DNA of 29,203 nucleotides from Promethearchaeota archaeon (GCA_016839905.1 JAEOTJ010000307.1:1-29203); one strand, 5' to 3'; counted from the stretch's first letter, positions 7,415-15,502 are shown. The notes: generated by a model from the sequence alone, not told the origin. Program-made: numbers and translations.

Positions 7415-8716
7415 TCAATTCTTCTTATTAATTAAATCTTGATATAAATTATGAGTTTTTTGTGCAATTTTATCCCAAGTATAATTTTGTTTTACTTTAG
7501 TATTTCCAGCTGTTCCAAGCTTTTTCCTTAAATTTCTATTCTTAAGAAGTTTTACCAAAATTTCTGAAATATGTTTAGGATTGTCAAATTCAACTAGGAA
7601 TCCATCAACATTATTTCTTATTACTTCAGGCGTGGCTCCAATATTTGCTCCAATAACGGGTTTTCCAGCAGCCCATGCTTCTAAAAAAGCGATCCCAAAA
7701 GCATCACTCCGACTAGGCATCAAGTATACATCGGCTTCTTTAAATGCTGTCAATTTTTTTTTATCATAATAACCTGTTAGATTTTCAGGAGTGAAATTAA
7801 TAATTCTAGCATATTTGAATTTTTGAATTTTTGCTAATTCCATTTTGTATGCCATTGTTGCTGGGCCAATAAAAATAAAATAAACCTTTTTATTTTTTTT
7901 TAAGACGTGAGGAATAGCTTTTAATATTGAAATTGAACCCTTTTCATAATTTTTATAACCACTAAATAAGACCATTTTATACTTTTTTTCTTTTTTCTTG
8001 AAAAATTGTTCCTTAAAGTAATAATCTTTAAATTCTGTTTTATGAACACCATTAAAAATTTTAAAATCTACTCCCATTGGTATAACTTTAATTTTTTCCT
8101 CTAAAAATCCATAATGTTCTATTAAAAATTTTTTTTCGAGTTTTGTGCAGGCTATTAAAATGTTAAAATTTTTTAATACTTCAATTAAAACTTCATTTTT
8201 ATATCTTGGATTTGAAAAATGAAAAAAGGGAGTACAGATTACGGGTTTATTAATTAATCTACCGATAATCAAGCTAATTAAAAGGTTAAAATATGGAAAA
8301 AATGTTGTATGGATTAAATCAAAATTTAAATTCTGATTTTTTAAAAAAAAATCTATTAATTCAGAAATATATGGTCCATTTTTCAATAAGCTTTTTAGAC
8401 ATTCTTCAGAGATATTTAAATCCCTGAACTGTTTAATATTTTTAATGTTTTTGATCCTATCTTCTAAAGAAATTTTATAATCTATAGTAAATCTATTAAT
8501 TTTCAATTCATTTACTTTATCATAGAATTTATTACTAACTTCTATGATTTTACCTTGAGGATCTCTCAATGCTTTAAAATCTAATGCATTTGAAGTAAAA
8601 ATATTAATATTATATTCATATTTTGATGTAAATATTTCTGCCATTCTTTGCAAATAAAATTCTGCTCCAGAAATTGCTGGGAAATATCTAGTTGGAAGAT
8701 AAAGAATATTATTCAA
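7415..8716 (-). CDS. GT4 family glycosyltransferase
   Basis: A 433-residue GT-B fold glycosyltransferase using a nucleotide sugar. The N-terminal Rossmann domain begins with LPTRYFPAISGAEFYLQRMA, the usual acceptor-side glycine loop. The C-terminal donor domain has VLFSGYKNYEKGS, then ADVYLMPSRSDAFGIAFLEAW followed by AGKPVIG, the family-4 E-x7-E region in which the first Glu is Asp. The start is TTG at 8716: an in-frame stop lies just upstream and no ATG precedes the conserved N-terminus. No membrane span is seen, so it is cytosolic or peripheral. It is the first gene of a two-gene unit with the PLP decarboxylase and is divergent from the SWIM gene across about 40 bp. Acceptor and sugar are unknown. 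Confidence 0.9.
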   Translation of the reverse strand: MNNILYLPTRYFPAISGAEFYLQRMAEIFTSKYEYNINIFTSNALDFKALRDPQGKIIEVSNKFYDKVNELKINRFTIDYKISLEDRIKNIKNIKQFRDLNISEECLKSLLKNGPYISELIDFFLKNQNLNFDLIHTTFFPYFNLLISLIIGRLINKPVICTPFFHFSNPRYKNEVLIEVLKNFNILIACTKLEKKFLIEHYGFLEEKIKVIPMGVDFKIFNGVHKTEFKDYYFKEQFFKKKEKKYKMVLFSGYKNYEKGSISILKAIPHVLKKNKKVYFIFIGPATMAYKMELAKIQKFKYARIINFTPENLTGYYDKKKLTAFKEADVYLMPSRSDAFGIAFLEAWAAGKPVIGANIGATPEVIRNNVDGFLVEFDNPKHISEILVKLLKNRNLRKKLGTAGNTKVKQNYTWDKIAQKTHNLYQDLINKKN

Positions 8717-8757
8717 AATTATGATATTTTTTATTTTTTAATGATAATATATTATTG

Positions 8758-9156
8758 ATGCAAGTGTCAAAAGATTTACTATTCGATGTATATAAGTGTG
8801 TGAAAGAATATGGAATAATTAATGAAGATTTAATAAAATATTTAGAATCTATATTTCCTAACAAATCTCCAGATGTTTTAGAAGTAATTAAAAGAGGCAT
8901 TACAAAATATATTTACACTCCATCAGACAGAATCATTTGGACAGCTATTGGAGAGAATGCTGAATATTTGATATATCCAAAAACATTTTGCTCTTGCTCC
9001 GACTTTTATAAAAGAGTTATCATTGAAAAAAAACGTAATTTTTGTAAACATTTAATAGCTCAAATTATCTGTGAAGCATTAGATAATTTTAAAGTAAACA
9101 AGTTAGATAACATTAATTTTAATAAATTTATAAAAAAAATGAAGTTAAAACACTAA
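8758..9156 (+). CDS. SWIM zinc-finger protein
   Basis: A 132-residue protein whose SWIM zinc site is C78-x-C80 ... C96-x-H98, within FCSCSDFYKR and NFCKHLIAQ. The N-terminal ~75 residues are mainly helical. Small archaeal SWIM proteins of this type are grouped with the eukaryotic recombination factor Sws1, which works with RadA/Rad51 paralogues; a role in homologous recombination is inference from family. The ATG at 8758 is preferred to the TTG directly before it. The last 12 bases overlap the 3' end of the ThiI-like gene on the other strand. The divergent promoter shared with the glycosyltransferase gene is about 40 bp long. Confidence 0.85.
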   Translation: MQVSKDLLFDVYKCVKEYGIINEDLIKYLESIFPNKSPDVLEVIKRGITKYIYTPSDRIIWTAIGENAEYLIYPKTFCSCSDFYKRVIIEKKRNFCKHLIAQIICEALDNFKVNKLDNINFNKFIKKMKLKH

Positions 9157-9780
9157 AACTTCCGCTTTTTTAATTGATTTGCTTATAAGTTTATAAAAAT
9201 CAATAAGCGACTCTTCCTCTTTAACTTCGCGGGATTTAGCATGAGTTTCTGGATATTGCGGATTATACTGACAACCCGCTGAACTTTGAGAAGCTATTTC
9301 ATATAGTCCGATTACTTTATTTATTTTTATAACTTCGAGTTTATCTCGCCCTATAAGGGGTCTTATAATGATATTATTTTCTAAAAGATTATTATAAGCA
9401 AATAAATTATCAAGTGTCTGGCTAGCTTGTTCCCCTAAAATATCCCCCGTAACAATTATATTTGTATTTTCCTTTTTTCCAATCTCTTTCGCTATTCTTA
9501 TCATTAGCCTTTTACATAAAATGCATGTTAATTTACGCTCACATTTATCTTTAAATAATTCTAAATTTGTATCATGATTAATAAGATATAATTTAATTTT
9601 TTCATTAACGTTTTGAGCTAATATTTTAACAATTTGAATTACTTTCTTTTTCATACTATTTTCATCATCATCCGAAGTTAAAAAAGTAATAAATACTGGT
9701 ATAAAATTCTTTTTCATCATTAAATATGCTGCTATAGGACTGTCCAAACCTCCAGAAAGTAGAGATACAAATTTTTTCAT
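9145..9780 (-). CDS. ThiI-like PP-loop sulfurtransferase, THUMP-less
   Basis: A 211-residue ATP-pyrophosphatase domain like the catalytic part of ThiI, which adenylates tRNA U8 for 4-thiouridine formation. The PP-loop is SGGLDS (9-14); later signatures are the Cys pair C86-x2-C89 followed by KRLM, the GDILGEQASQT segment (112-122) and AGCQYNPQYPETHAK with C170. Both the N-terminal ferredoxin-like/THUMP tRNA-binding region and the C-terminal rhodanese domain of bacterial ThiI are missing. The tRNA-binding part must therefore be supplied in trans, or the target differs. It lies 4 bp after a CxxCxxCC protein gene on the same strand, so the two are likely co-transcribed. The cysteines might hold a metal cluster or persulfide. 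Confidence 0.88.
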   Translation of the reverse strand: MKKFVSLLSGGLDSPIAAYLMMKKNFIPVFITFLTSDDDENSMKKKVIQIVKILAQNVNEKIKLYLINHDTNLELFKDKCERKLTCILCKRLMIRIAKEIGKKENTNIIVTGDILGEQASQTLDNLFAYNNLLENNIIIRPLIGRDKLEVIKINKVIGLYEIASQSSAGCQYNPQYPETHAKSREVKEEESLIDFYKLISKSIKKAEVLVF

Positions 9781-9784
9781 TATT

Positions 9785-10405
9785 TCATTTCTTCTCCTTT
9801 TCTACTGTAAATTCAACACGGTCCCACTCTTTTAATGCTTCATTAAAATCTTCTAAAGAGATTTGTCTGGTTATTTTGATTCTATTCTCAGTTTCTAGTT
9901 TTTTAATTTTAAACATTAATTTTTTATTTTTACGATAAAATCTTTCAGCCTTGGGATATTCATCTTTAAATATGTTTTTAAGCTTATCTAAATCAATGTT
10001 TTTCAATTCTTCGTAATTCTTAATTACATAATTGCAAAGAGGGTCAATACTTATTTGAAAGTTAAATGCATCAAGCTGCTTTAAAGCTAATGGATAAGCT
10101 TGACATGCAAATGGCTTAACATTATGAACTGTACATCCTTTATTTTTATAATAAAAAGGACAACCCTTAGATTCATTATCTAAACGAATTCTATAAGTAA
10201 CGACGATTATTTTTTTATTTTTTATGTCAGGAAATACTAAATCTTCTATTATTTTAAATGGAATGCCTCTATCTTTTGCAATTTCTATCAAGATATCTGC
10301 TTCATCTGGATATAAAGGAATTCTCTTTTTATAACCAAATTCCGTTCCTTTAACCTCATGGCAACAAGTTCCACATTTTTGGCAAATGTAATTTAATTCA
10401 CTCAA
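9785..10405 (-). CDS. YkgJ-family CxxCxxCC protein
   Basis: A 206-residue protein of the zinc- or iron-chelating YkgJ/UPF0153 family. The N-terminus has C8-x2-C11-x2-C14-C15, and the second half of the site is GCPF followed by GCTVHNVKPFACQAYPL. A basic helical C-terminus (~145-206) follows. The family role is unsettled; metal or Fe-S cluster binding is likely. The start is TTG at 10405, the only candidate close to the conserved first Cys. It is coupled (4-bp gap) to the ThiI-like sulfurtransferase gene, which suggests the metal centre could serve tRNA thiolation. That functional link is inference. Confidence 0.88.
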   Translation of the reverse strand: MSELNYICQKCGTCCHEVKGTEFGYKKRIPLYPDEADILIEIAKDRGIPFKIIEDLVFPDIKNKKIIVVTYRIRLDNESKGCPFYYKNKGCTVHNVKPFACQAYPLALKQLDAFNFQISIDPLCNYVIKNYEELKNIDLDKLKNIFKDEYPKAERFYRKNKKLMFKIKKLETENRIKITRQISLEDFNEALKEWDRVEFTVEKEKK

Positions 10406-10590
10406 TGCTTAAAATAAAAAAAATGATATTATTCTTAAAAATTTAAATTTTTGATATTATGTAAATATTCATCTTTAAATCCATAAATCATTAATTCACA
10501 TGTCTATAAGGATAACACATTGTTTTTTATGAGGATAAAATAAAATTCTTTTTAATAAATAATAATCCCCTAAAAAATAAGGTATAAAAT

Positions 10591-11403
10591 ATGGAAGGAA
10601 TAAACATTATAAGTCATAAAGGAATTACTTATGATAATTTAATTAATCCTATTTGTTTTATAGGTATGCCTGGAATTGCCGATATTGGTAAGTTTGCATT
10701 AGATTCTTTAATAGGGCAACTTAAAGCTAAATTATTCTTAGAGATTATTTTTGACGAGTATCCAGCTGGAGCTATTGTAGATAATAGTCTTTTATCTGCT
10801 CCCAAAGCAGAGATTTTTATATGGAAAGATCCTGAAAATATAAGAGATATTATTCTAATAACGGGCGATGCACAGTCCCTAACACCTCGAGGTATTTACA
10901 AAATTTCACATTTTATTGCTGAAATTATAAATAAATGTCATACTAAATTCGTAATTTCTCTTGGAGCCCATCCAATCAGCAGTCGTAAGTTAAATTATAA
11001 AATTCCAATGATATTTGCTACATCAACTAATCAGGACCTTTTAAGCAATTTTTTAATAAAAAACAATTGTGAAAAAATTCAGAAGGGAGTGATTATTGGA
11101 GCAAATGGATTGATACCAGTTTTAACAAAAGCAAGATTTAATATTGATGGATTAGTATTTCTCGCAGAAACAGATAATATGGCATTGATCAATGAGGATA
11201 TTACAGATTTAAAGGCATCAATAGCATTATTAAGTATGCTTAAAAAAGCATTTACTTTACCAATCAAGAAGAATTATTCTCCGGAAAATATCGATAAGAT
11301 TACAAAAAACCTACAAATTAAGAAGGAACAAATAGAAAATGATCTTGATGCTTTACAGTGTATCGATAATGATGAAGATAAGCGTAAGTCATTATATATT
11401 TAA
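10591..11403 (+). CDS. PAC2-family proteasome assembly chaperone
   Basis: A 270-residue archaeal PAC2-family protein (PbaB/PbaA type). Family features are the nucleoside-phosphorylase-like core with CFIGMPGIADIGKFALDSL (residues ~22-40), the IFDEYPAGAIVD segment, LITGDAQSLTPRGIY and a central glycine-rich ISLGAHP. A C-terminal helical region (~225-262) ends in the tripeptide Leu-Tyr-Ile. That fits the HbYX motif by which chaperones and ATPases dock into pockets of the 20S proteasome alpha ring. No proteasome subunit gene is in the window, but the gene at 16594 may encode a second chaperone type. The upstream 185 bp is a gene-free promoter region shared with the divergent CxxCxxCC gene. Confidence 0.9.
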   Translation: MEGINIISHKGITYDNLINPICFIGMPGIADIGKFALDSLIGQLKAKLFLEIIFDEYPAGAIVDNSLLSAPKAEIFIWKDPENIRDIILITGDAQSLTPRGIYKISHFIAEIINKCHTKFVISLGAHPISSRKLNYKIPMIFATSTNQDLLSNFLIKNNCEKIQKGVIIGANGLIPVLTKARFNIDGLVFLAETDNMALINEDITDLKASIALLSMLKKAFTLPIKKNYSPENIDKITKNLQIKKEQIENDLDALQCIDNDEDKRKSLYI

Positions 11404-11466
11404 TATTAAAATTTAAAAATCCTAAAAACTATTTTATTCATTATTTTTATATTAATCTCAGGAACC

Positions 11467-11616
11467 TTAGCATACTTTAATTCTTTTAATGATATCTGGA
11501 CGTTTTTTATAAAGAATGCGAAAACCACAATGACTACATTTAATTCCAGGTAATGCGCTTAATTCCTTTTTACTTACTTCCTTGCCACAACTTTTTCGAG
11601 CACATATATATTTCAT
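11467..11616 (-). CDS. rpoP: RNA polymerase subunit P (Rpo12)
   Basis: A 49-residue zinc-binding subunit of archaeal RNA polymerase, homologous to eukaryotic Rpb12. The sequence contains C5 and C10 followed by ELSALPGIKC and CSHCGFRILYKKRPD, the hallmark motif of the family. The frame is open further upstream, but the extra 43 residues are an AT-rich hydrophobic translation with no family match. The ATG at 11616 gives the normal length and is chosen. It lies 135 bp downstream of TFB on the same strand. The two transcription genes may share a transcript or use separate promoters. Confidence 0.93.
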   Translation of the reverse strand: MKYICARKSCGKEVSKKELSALPGIKCSHCGFRILYKKRPDIIKRIKVC

Positions 11617-11751
11617 TATTATCACATAATATCTTTTTTCTTTAATAATGCATTTAATAGAAAAGAAATTAAATTTTTTGGTTTTATAGAAGTAATTCTT
11701 GAATAAAATAGAAATTAATATTAACAAGATTAAGATAAATAACAAGGCTAT

Positions 11752-12669
11752 TTAGGTATTTATACTAGGTTTTAAATGATTCACCAACTCTTTATATCGA
11801 TTTCGTATTGTAGCTTCAGTTACTCCTGCTGTTATTGATATTTCTTTTTGAGTTCGTCTTTCTCCTTCTTGTATGGCAGCAACATATAATGCTGCACCTG
11901 CTAAACCTGTTGGAGCTTTTCCTGCGGTAATACGATATTTTTTAGCTAATTTTAACAATTCTGCTGCACGATTTTGCGTCCTTCCTGAAAGATTTAATTC
12001 TGCACAAAACCGTGGAATAAAGTTAGTTGGAGAAGAGACTTGAATGGTCATTTTAAGCTCACTTAAAATTAATCTATAACAACGCGCTATTTTTTTTTTA
12101 TCTACAGAAGCAAATTCAAGAAAATCGTCTAATGTTTTTGCAATACTATTTAATCTACAAGAAGAATATATCGAAGCTATTAACATTGCTTCAATTGATC
12201 TACCTCTAATAAGGTTTTTATAAGCCATTTTTCTATAAATATATGCTGAGGATTCTTTTAATTCTCGAGATAAATTCAATTGAGATGAAAATCGATCTAA
12301 TTCATTCATTGCAAAAGCAAGATTTCTATCAATCGATTTATTAGTTCTCGTTCTAACATGCCATTTTCTTAAACGATATACTTCAGCTTTCATTTTAGGA
12401 CTAATCGTTTTTCCAAATGCATCTTTATTTTTCCATCCAATCATAGTGCTTAGACCTTTATCATGGATAGTAAGTGTTGTTGGAGCGCCAACTCTAACCT
12501 TTTTATTTGCTTCCTCTGATGAAAATGCTCGCCATTCAGGTCCAGAATCGATGATTTTTTGTGATAAAACTAAACCACAGTCATTACATGTGATTTCGGC
12601 TCGAGAATCATCTAGTATTAGATTCATATTGCCACATTCTGGACATAAATTTTCGTTATTTTCAGCCAT
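11752..12669 (-). CDS. tfb: transcription initiation factor TFB
   Basis: Archaeal homologue of TFIIB, which binds TBP-DNA and recruits RNA polymerase. Of 305 residues, the N-terminal zinc ribbon is C9-x2-C12 ... C28-x2-C31. The B-reader region has SGPEWRAFSSEE (42-53), and two cyclin-fold repeats follow (~105-200 and ~205-300). The second repeat ends in a helix-turn-helix with QKEISITAGVTEATIRNRY, used to read the BRE upstream of the TATA box. All key elements are present, so it should be a functional general factor. It is transcribed away from the zinc-finger gene at 12984 across a 314-bp AT-rich gap. Confidence 0.97.
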   Translation of the reverse strand: MAENNENLCPECGNMNLILDDSRAEITCNDCGLVLSQKIIDSGPEWRAFSSEEANKKVRVGAPTTLTIHDKGLSTMIGWKNKDAFGKTISPKMKAEVYRLRKWHVRTRTNKSIDRNLAFAMNELDRFSSQLNLSRELKESSAYIYRKMAYKNLIRGRSIEAMLIASIYSSCRLNSIAKTLDDFLEFASVDKKKIARCYRLILSELKMTIQVSSPTNFIPRFCAELNLSGRTQNRAAELLKLAKKYRITAGKAPTGLAGAALYVAAIQEGERRTQKEISITAGVTEATIRNRYKELVNHLKPSINT

Positions 12670-12983
12670 ATTGAAGTCTATGAAATTAAAACTATATTCT
12701 TTAATTTGTATAATTATATTTGTATTTTTAAATGTTTCCGTTTTAGTAATTTCTCTGTTAATAATAATAATATTTTTTTATCAAATCTTTTCATATTTGA
12801 ATAAAAATTAGAGACAGAATATTTTTGTCGGATAATTTATATAAAAAAATAAAATAAAATAAACCTTATGAATAATATCTCAAATAATATTATTTCTCTA
12901 AAATAAAGTATATCTCTTTTTTTTAAAAAAACATAAAAATTTAATCAAAAGATTTTAATTAATGACTTTTTTCATTTATCATA
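12670..12983. other. divergent intergenic region, 314 bp
   Basis: No supported gene lies between the divergent tfb and zinc-finger genes. An open frame across part of it runs antisense into tfb and reads as low-complexity hydrophobic sequence, so it is not credited. The stretch should hold promoters for both flanking genes. TTTATATAAA at ~12837-12846 and other AT runs could be TATA elements, but the composition makes single-site calls unreliable. No structured RNA was recognised. Confidence 0.5.
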
Positions 12984-13448
12984 ATGCAAAATTTTTATAA
13001 AACTCATGGAAAACATTGTTATTATCGATCTTTTCAGACGGAATGTCCAAGATGTGGAGTAGAAGTATTATTTTGGGAATGTAATCACGGATGTAAAGTC
13101 TTTTTCAATTACCCCCCTTATGGAAAATTGATAAGACATATTTGTAGGCAATATAAAGGTAATAAAATAAAAAATAAATATCCTATCATTATTAGAAACC
13201 CAAATAAAATGTTAGAAGATGCTTCACCAAGTTGTCCTATATGTGGAAAAATATTTAAAAATGAAAGTAATTTAAAAGAACATTTAAAGCAGTCAAAAAA
13301 AAATGATCAACAATACAAGCAGTTTTTTGAAGGAAAATTTTCATTTTTTAATGAATTTAATCATAAAACTCTCATAAAGTCAGAGAAAACCAAGGTTAGT
13401 GATAAACTTAAATTTGGCAAGATTAATTTAAGGAGAAGAAAACAATAG
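12984..13448 (+). CDS. double zinc-finger protein
   Basis: A 154-residue basic protein with two putative metal sites. The first is C21-x2-C24 ... H52-x-C54, with ECPRCGVEVLFWECNHGCKVFF between; this resembles a small domain of unknown role in archaeal and bacterial proteins that reads C-x2-C-x-V-x-F/Y-W ... H-x-C. The second, residues 84-100, is a classical-looking C2H2 finger start, CPICGKIFKNESNLKEH, but no second histidine follows at the expected 3-5 residues; the next His is H127. It may therefore be a three-ligand or degenerate finger. The C-terminus is Lys/Arg-rich (NLRRRKQ), consistent with nucleic-acid binding. Function is unknown. Two further Cys (C33, C37) lie inside the first module. 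Confidence 0.75.
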   Translation: MQNFYKTHGKHCYYRSFQTECPRCGVEVLFWECNHGCKVFFNYPPYGKLIRHICRQYKGNKIKNKYPIIIRNPNKMLEDASPSCPICGKIFKNESNLKEHLKQSKKNDQQYKQFFEGKFSFFNEFNHKTLIKSEKTKVSDKLKFGKINLRRRKQ

Positions 13449-13566
13449 TTTGTTTTCCATAAATTTTTAATAAAAATTTTACAATTATAATTATATCAAA
13501 TATATTTATCTTATAATTTTATTAATTTAGATATGTAATAACTATTTAAAAAAGGAAAATAAAAAT

Positions 13567-14190
13567 ATGACTAATTATGAATCCGCTGTCAGTTATTTAA
13601 TGGAGTCTGAACCTTCTATAATAGCGGTTGCTATTATAGAGGGAAGGAACATAGTATATTCCACGGATAATTGGGATATTACTCCAGATGCATCAAAAGT
13701 CACATCAGCTTGGACTTCTATGAATGCTCAATTTGTTATGATATCGGGAGTAAAATATTCATTATTACAATGTACGGCTGAAAGGTTAATAGCAACGTCT
13801 ATTCGTGGAGAGGGTCATATTGTAGGGGCAAAAGATGAAAATAGAAAAATGATTGTATATGTTGAGCCAGATGGTCCTATGAATGCGGCATATATGGAGA
13901 CAGCAAGAGCTATACAAAAGTTAAGTTCTGCGGGAGCATATATAAGCGCAAATACACAATTAGGACAAAAATCTCAGTCAATGGGAGAATCATCATCTGC
14001 AGGTGGAGGCACAGGTGGAGGAAATGTAGATCCCCAATTAAAAAGTGAGATTCAATCATTTTTAGATTGGATAAAGGATTCTGAGGGGTTATCGGGGTAT
14101 ATAAATTATTACATTCAACAAAATAATGCTCAAATCGTTTCTGAAATATCAAAGATTTATAAAGAATTGAGACAAATCCTTGGTGTTTGA
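13567..14190 (+). CDS. roadblock/longin-like protein, Asgard type
   Basis: A 207-residue protein in three parts. Residues ~1-125 form an alpha/beta domain with the profilin/longin/roadblock-like order helix, two strands (AVAIIEG then NIVYSTD), helix, three strands (YSLLQCT, RLIATSI, MIVYVEP), helix. A Ser/Gly-rich linker covers ~138-153 (GESSSAGGGTGGGN), and a helical segment (~155-207) ends the protein. Roadblock and longin folds are abundant in Asgard archaea and act as partners of small GTPases. Assignment here is by strand pattern and resemblance to Asgard sequences, so the exact superfamily is uncertain. No signal peptide or membrane span is seen. A T9 run just after the stop probably terminates transcription. 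Confidence 0.7.
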   Translation: MTNYESAVSYLMESEPSIIAVAIIEGRNIVYSTDNWDITPDASKVTSAWTSMNAQFVMISGVKYSLLQCTAERLIATSIRGEGHIVGAKDENRKMIVYVEPDGPMNAAYMETARAIQKLSSAGAYISANTQLGQKSQSMGESSSAGGGTGGGNVDPQLKSEIQSFLDWIKDSEGLSGYINYYIQQNNAQIVSEISKIYKELRQILGV

Positions 14191-14195
14191 AGGTA

Positions 14196-14204
14196 TTTTT
14201 TTTT
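14196..14204 (+). terminator. T-run terminator after roadblock-like gene
   Basis: Nine consecutive T residues on the sense strand begin 6 bases after the TGA of the gene ending at 14190. Archaeal RNA polymerase stops at such U-rich tracts without needing a hairpin. The next gene begins about 90 bp later. Confidence 0.5.
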
Positions 14205-14295
14205 AATTTATAAATAATTTTTATATAATATTCGAAAACTATAATAATTGAGATTGTTTATTATTTCAATTAAAGATTAAATTATAGTGAGATTA

Positions 14296-15453
14296 ATGGA
14301 ATTTTATATAGTTAATGATGAGAATATAAAATTGTCTAATAAAATATCTCATCAAGATATTATTTTTATTTTGGATGGAAAAGCTGGATATATATGGAAA
14401 GGAAAACAAGCAAGAAATTTAGATGAAGATATGGTAAATAAAATGGTACAATTGATAACAAATAAATTTATTGATATAAAATTTGGTTTAATTCCAAGTT
14501 TAGAGATATCTGAAATAGATAATCCTAAAAATATTCAAATAAAAACAGAAATATCACAAAGATTACCAAGTCTAATTAAAGAAAAAATTAAAGGAAAAAA
14601 AACTTCATTTTTTCAAGGTTTGGGAAAGAAAATCAGAGAATTTAAAGAATATGAAAATTCTAGGGAGTGGCGAAAGAAGCTCTCAAATTTATCTAATATT
14701 TGGAAACTTTCTATTTTCAATATTATAGTAGTTTCGATATGCATCATTATACTTTTTGATTCATTATATTTTCATTTATTTTTTGGAGATTTTAATTTAT
14801 TATTAATATTAGGAAGTTGTTTAGCAATTGTAGTATTAGCAAATTTAATTTTTATAATATTTCCAATGAGGTTTCCTACTAAAATTTTAAATATTGGAGA
14901 TGGAGATATGACAAGGAAAAATTTACCGCCTCAACCAATTGTTCCTGAAAAAAAAACCTCAATATCTAAAGGAGAAGTAAAAAGAAAAACAAAAACTATT
15001 GTAAAACAGATACCTATTGCTCCTTTAATAGTTCCAAAAAAAAAAAAAAAATCAATTCTAAAAGATAAAAAAGCAGAAAAAGATAATGGAGTAGATTATT
15101 TATCAGAAGAAGATATGGATTTGGATATCCCCTTAATACCAGAATCACCTAAGAAAAAAGATAAAATAACAATAGATTCTCCAGGATTATCTACAAAATT
15201 ATTAGAGACAATAAAGAGTATGGAATCTAAAGATATAAAAGCTGTTATAGTTAATTGTGAAAGATGTAAGGAAGTAATCCCTGTTCCAATTAAAAAAGAT
15301 GCAGTATTAAAATCAGAATTACCAGTTGTTCCGATAAGTTATTTTCATAAAAACCCTAAAGGTAAAGACTTACATTGCATAACACTTCATCTTGACCATG
15401 ATTTCGATATTCGAAGGCAGAGAATCTCTGATGTAGTTCTTTCTTTTGATTAA
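14296..15453 (+). CDS. gelsolin-like membrane protein
   Basis: A 385-residue protein from the ATG at 14296 (GTG at 14287 would add three residues; GTGAGA upstream of the ATG resembles a ribosome binding site). Numbering here is from the GTG. Residues ~24-62 contain IIFILDGKAGYIWKGKQA followed by a helix, which matches the core strand-strand-helix of a gelsolin domain (I/V-F-I-L-D ... I-Y-V-W-x-G-K-x-A). A basic stretch precedes two membrane helices (~142-163 and ~169-193). A long Lys/Pro-rich linker (~205-300) follows, then a C-terminal domain with C324-x2-C327 and a strand pattern SYFHKNPKGKDLHCITLHLD. Gelsolin-like proteins regulate actin in Asgard archaea; a membrane-anchored actin-binding role is inference. 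A16 within the linker coding sequence is noted separately. Confidence 0.75.
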   Translation: MEFYIVNDENIKLSNKISHQDIIFILDGKAGYIWKGKQARNLDEDMVNKMVQLITNKFIDIKFGLIPSLEISEIDNPKNIQIKTEISQRLPSLIKEKIKGKKTSFFQGLGKKIREFKEYENSREWRKKLSNLSNIWKLSIFNIIVVSICIIILFDSLYFHLFFGDFNLLLILGSCLAIVVLANLIFIIFPMRFPTKILNIGDGDMTRKNLPPQPIVPEKKTSISKGEVKRKTKTIVKQIPIAPLIVPKKKKKSILKDKKAEKDNGVDYLSEEDMDLDIPLIPESPKKKDKITIDSPGLSTKLLETIKSMESKDIKAVIVNCERCKEVIPVPIKKDAVLKSELPVVPISYFHKNPKGKDLHCITLHLDHDFDIRRQRISDVVLSFD

Positions 15454-15502
15454 TAAAGATTTATTTCAAAAAAAATAAAATTTTTTTATATTTTAAAAAA
15501 TT

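Noticed and set aside
8709..8900. 63-codon minus-strand frame upstream of the glycosyltransferase
   Set aside because: It is antisense to the SWIM gene and has no recognisable content.
11617..11745. N-terminal extension of RpoP giving a 92-residue protein with a hydrophobic start
   Set aside because: The extension is low-complexity AT-driven sequence without family support; the ATG at 11616 gives the standard 49-residue subunit.
12446..12811. 121-codon plus-strand frame
   Set aside because: More than half lies antisense to tfb and the remainder is low-complexity hydrophobic translation of AT-rich intergenic DNA.
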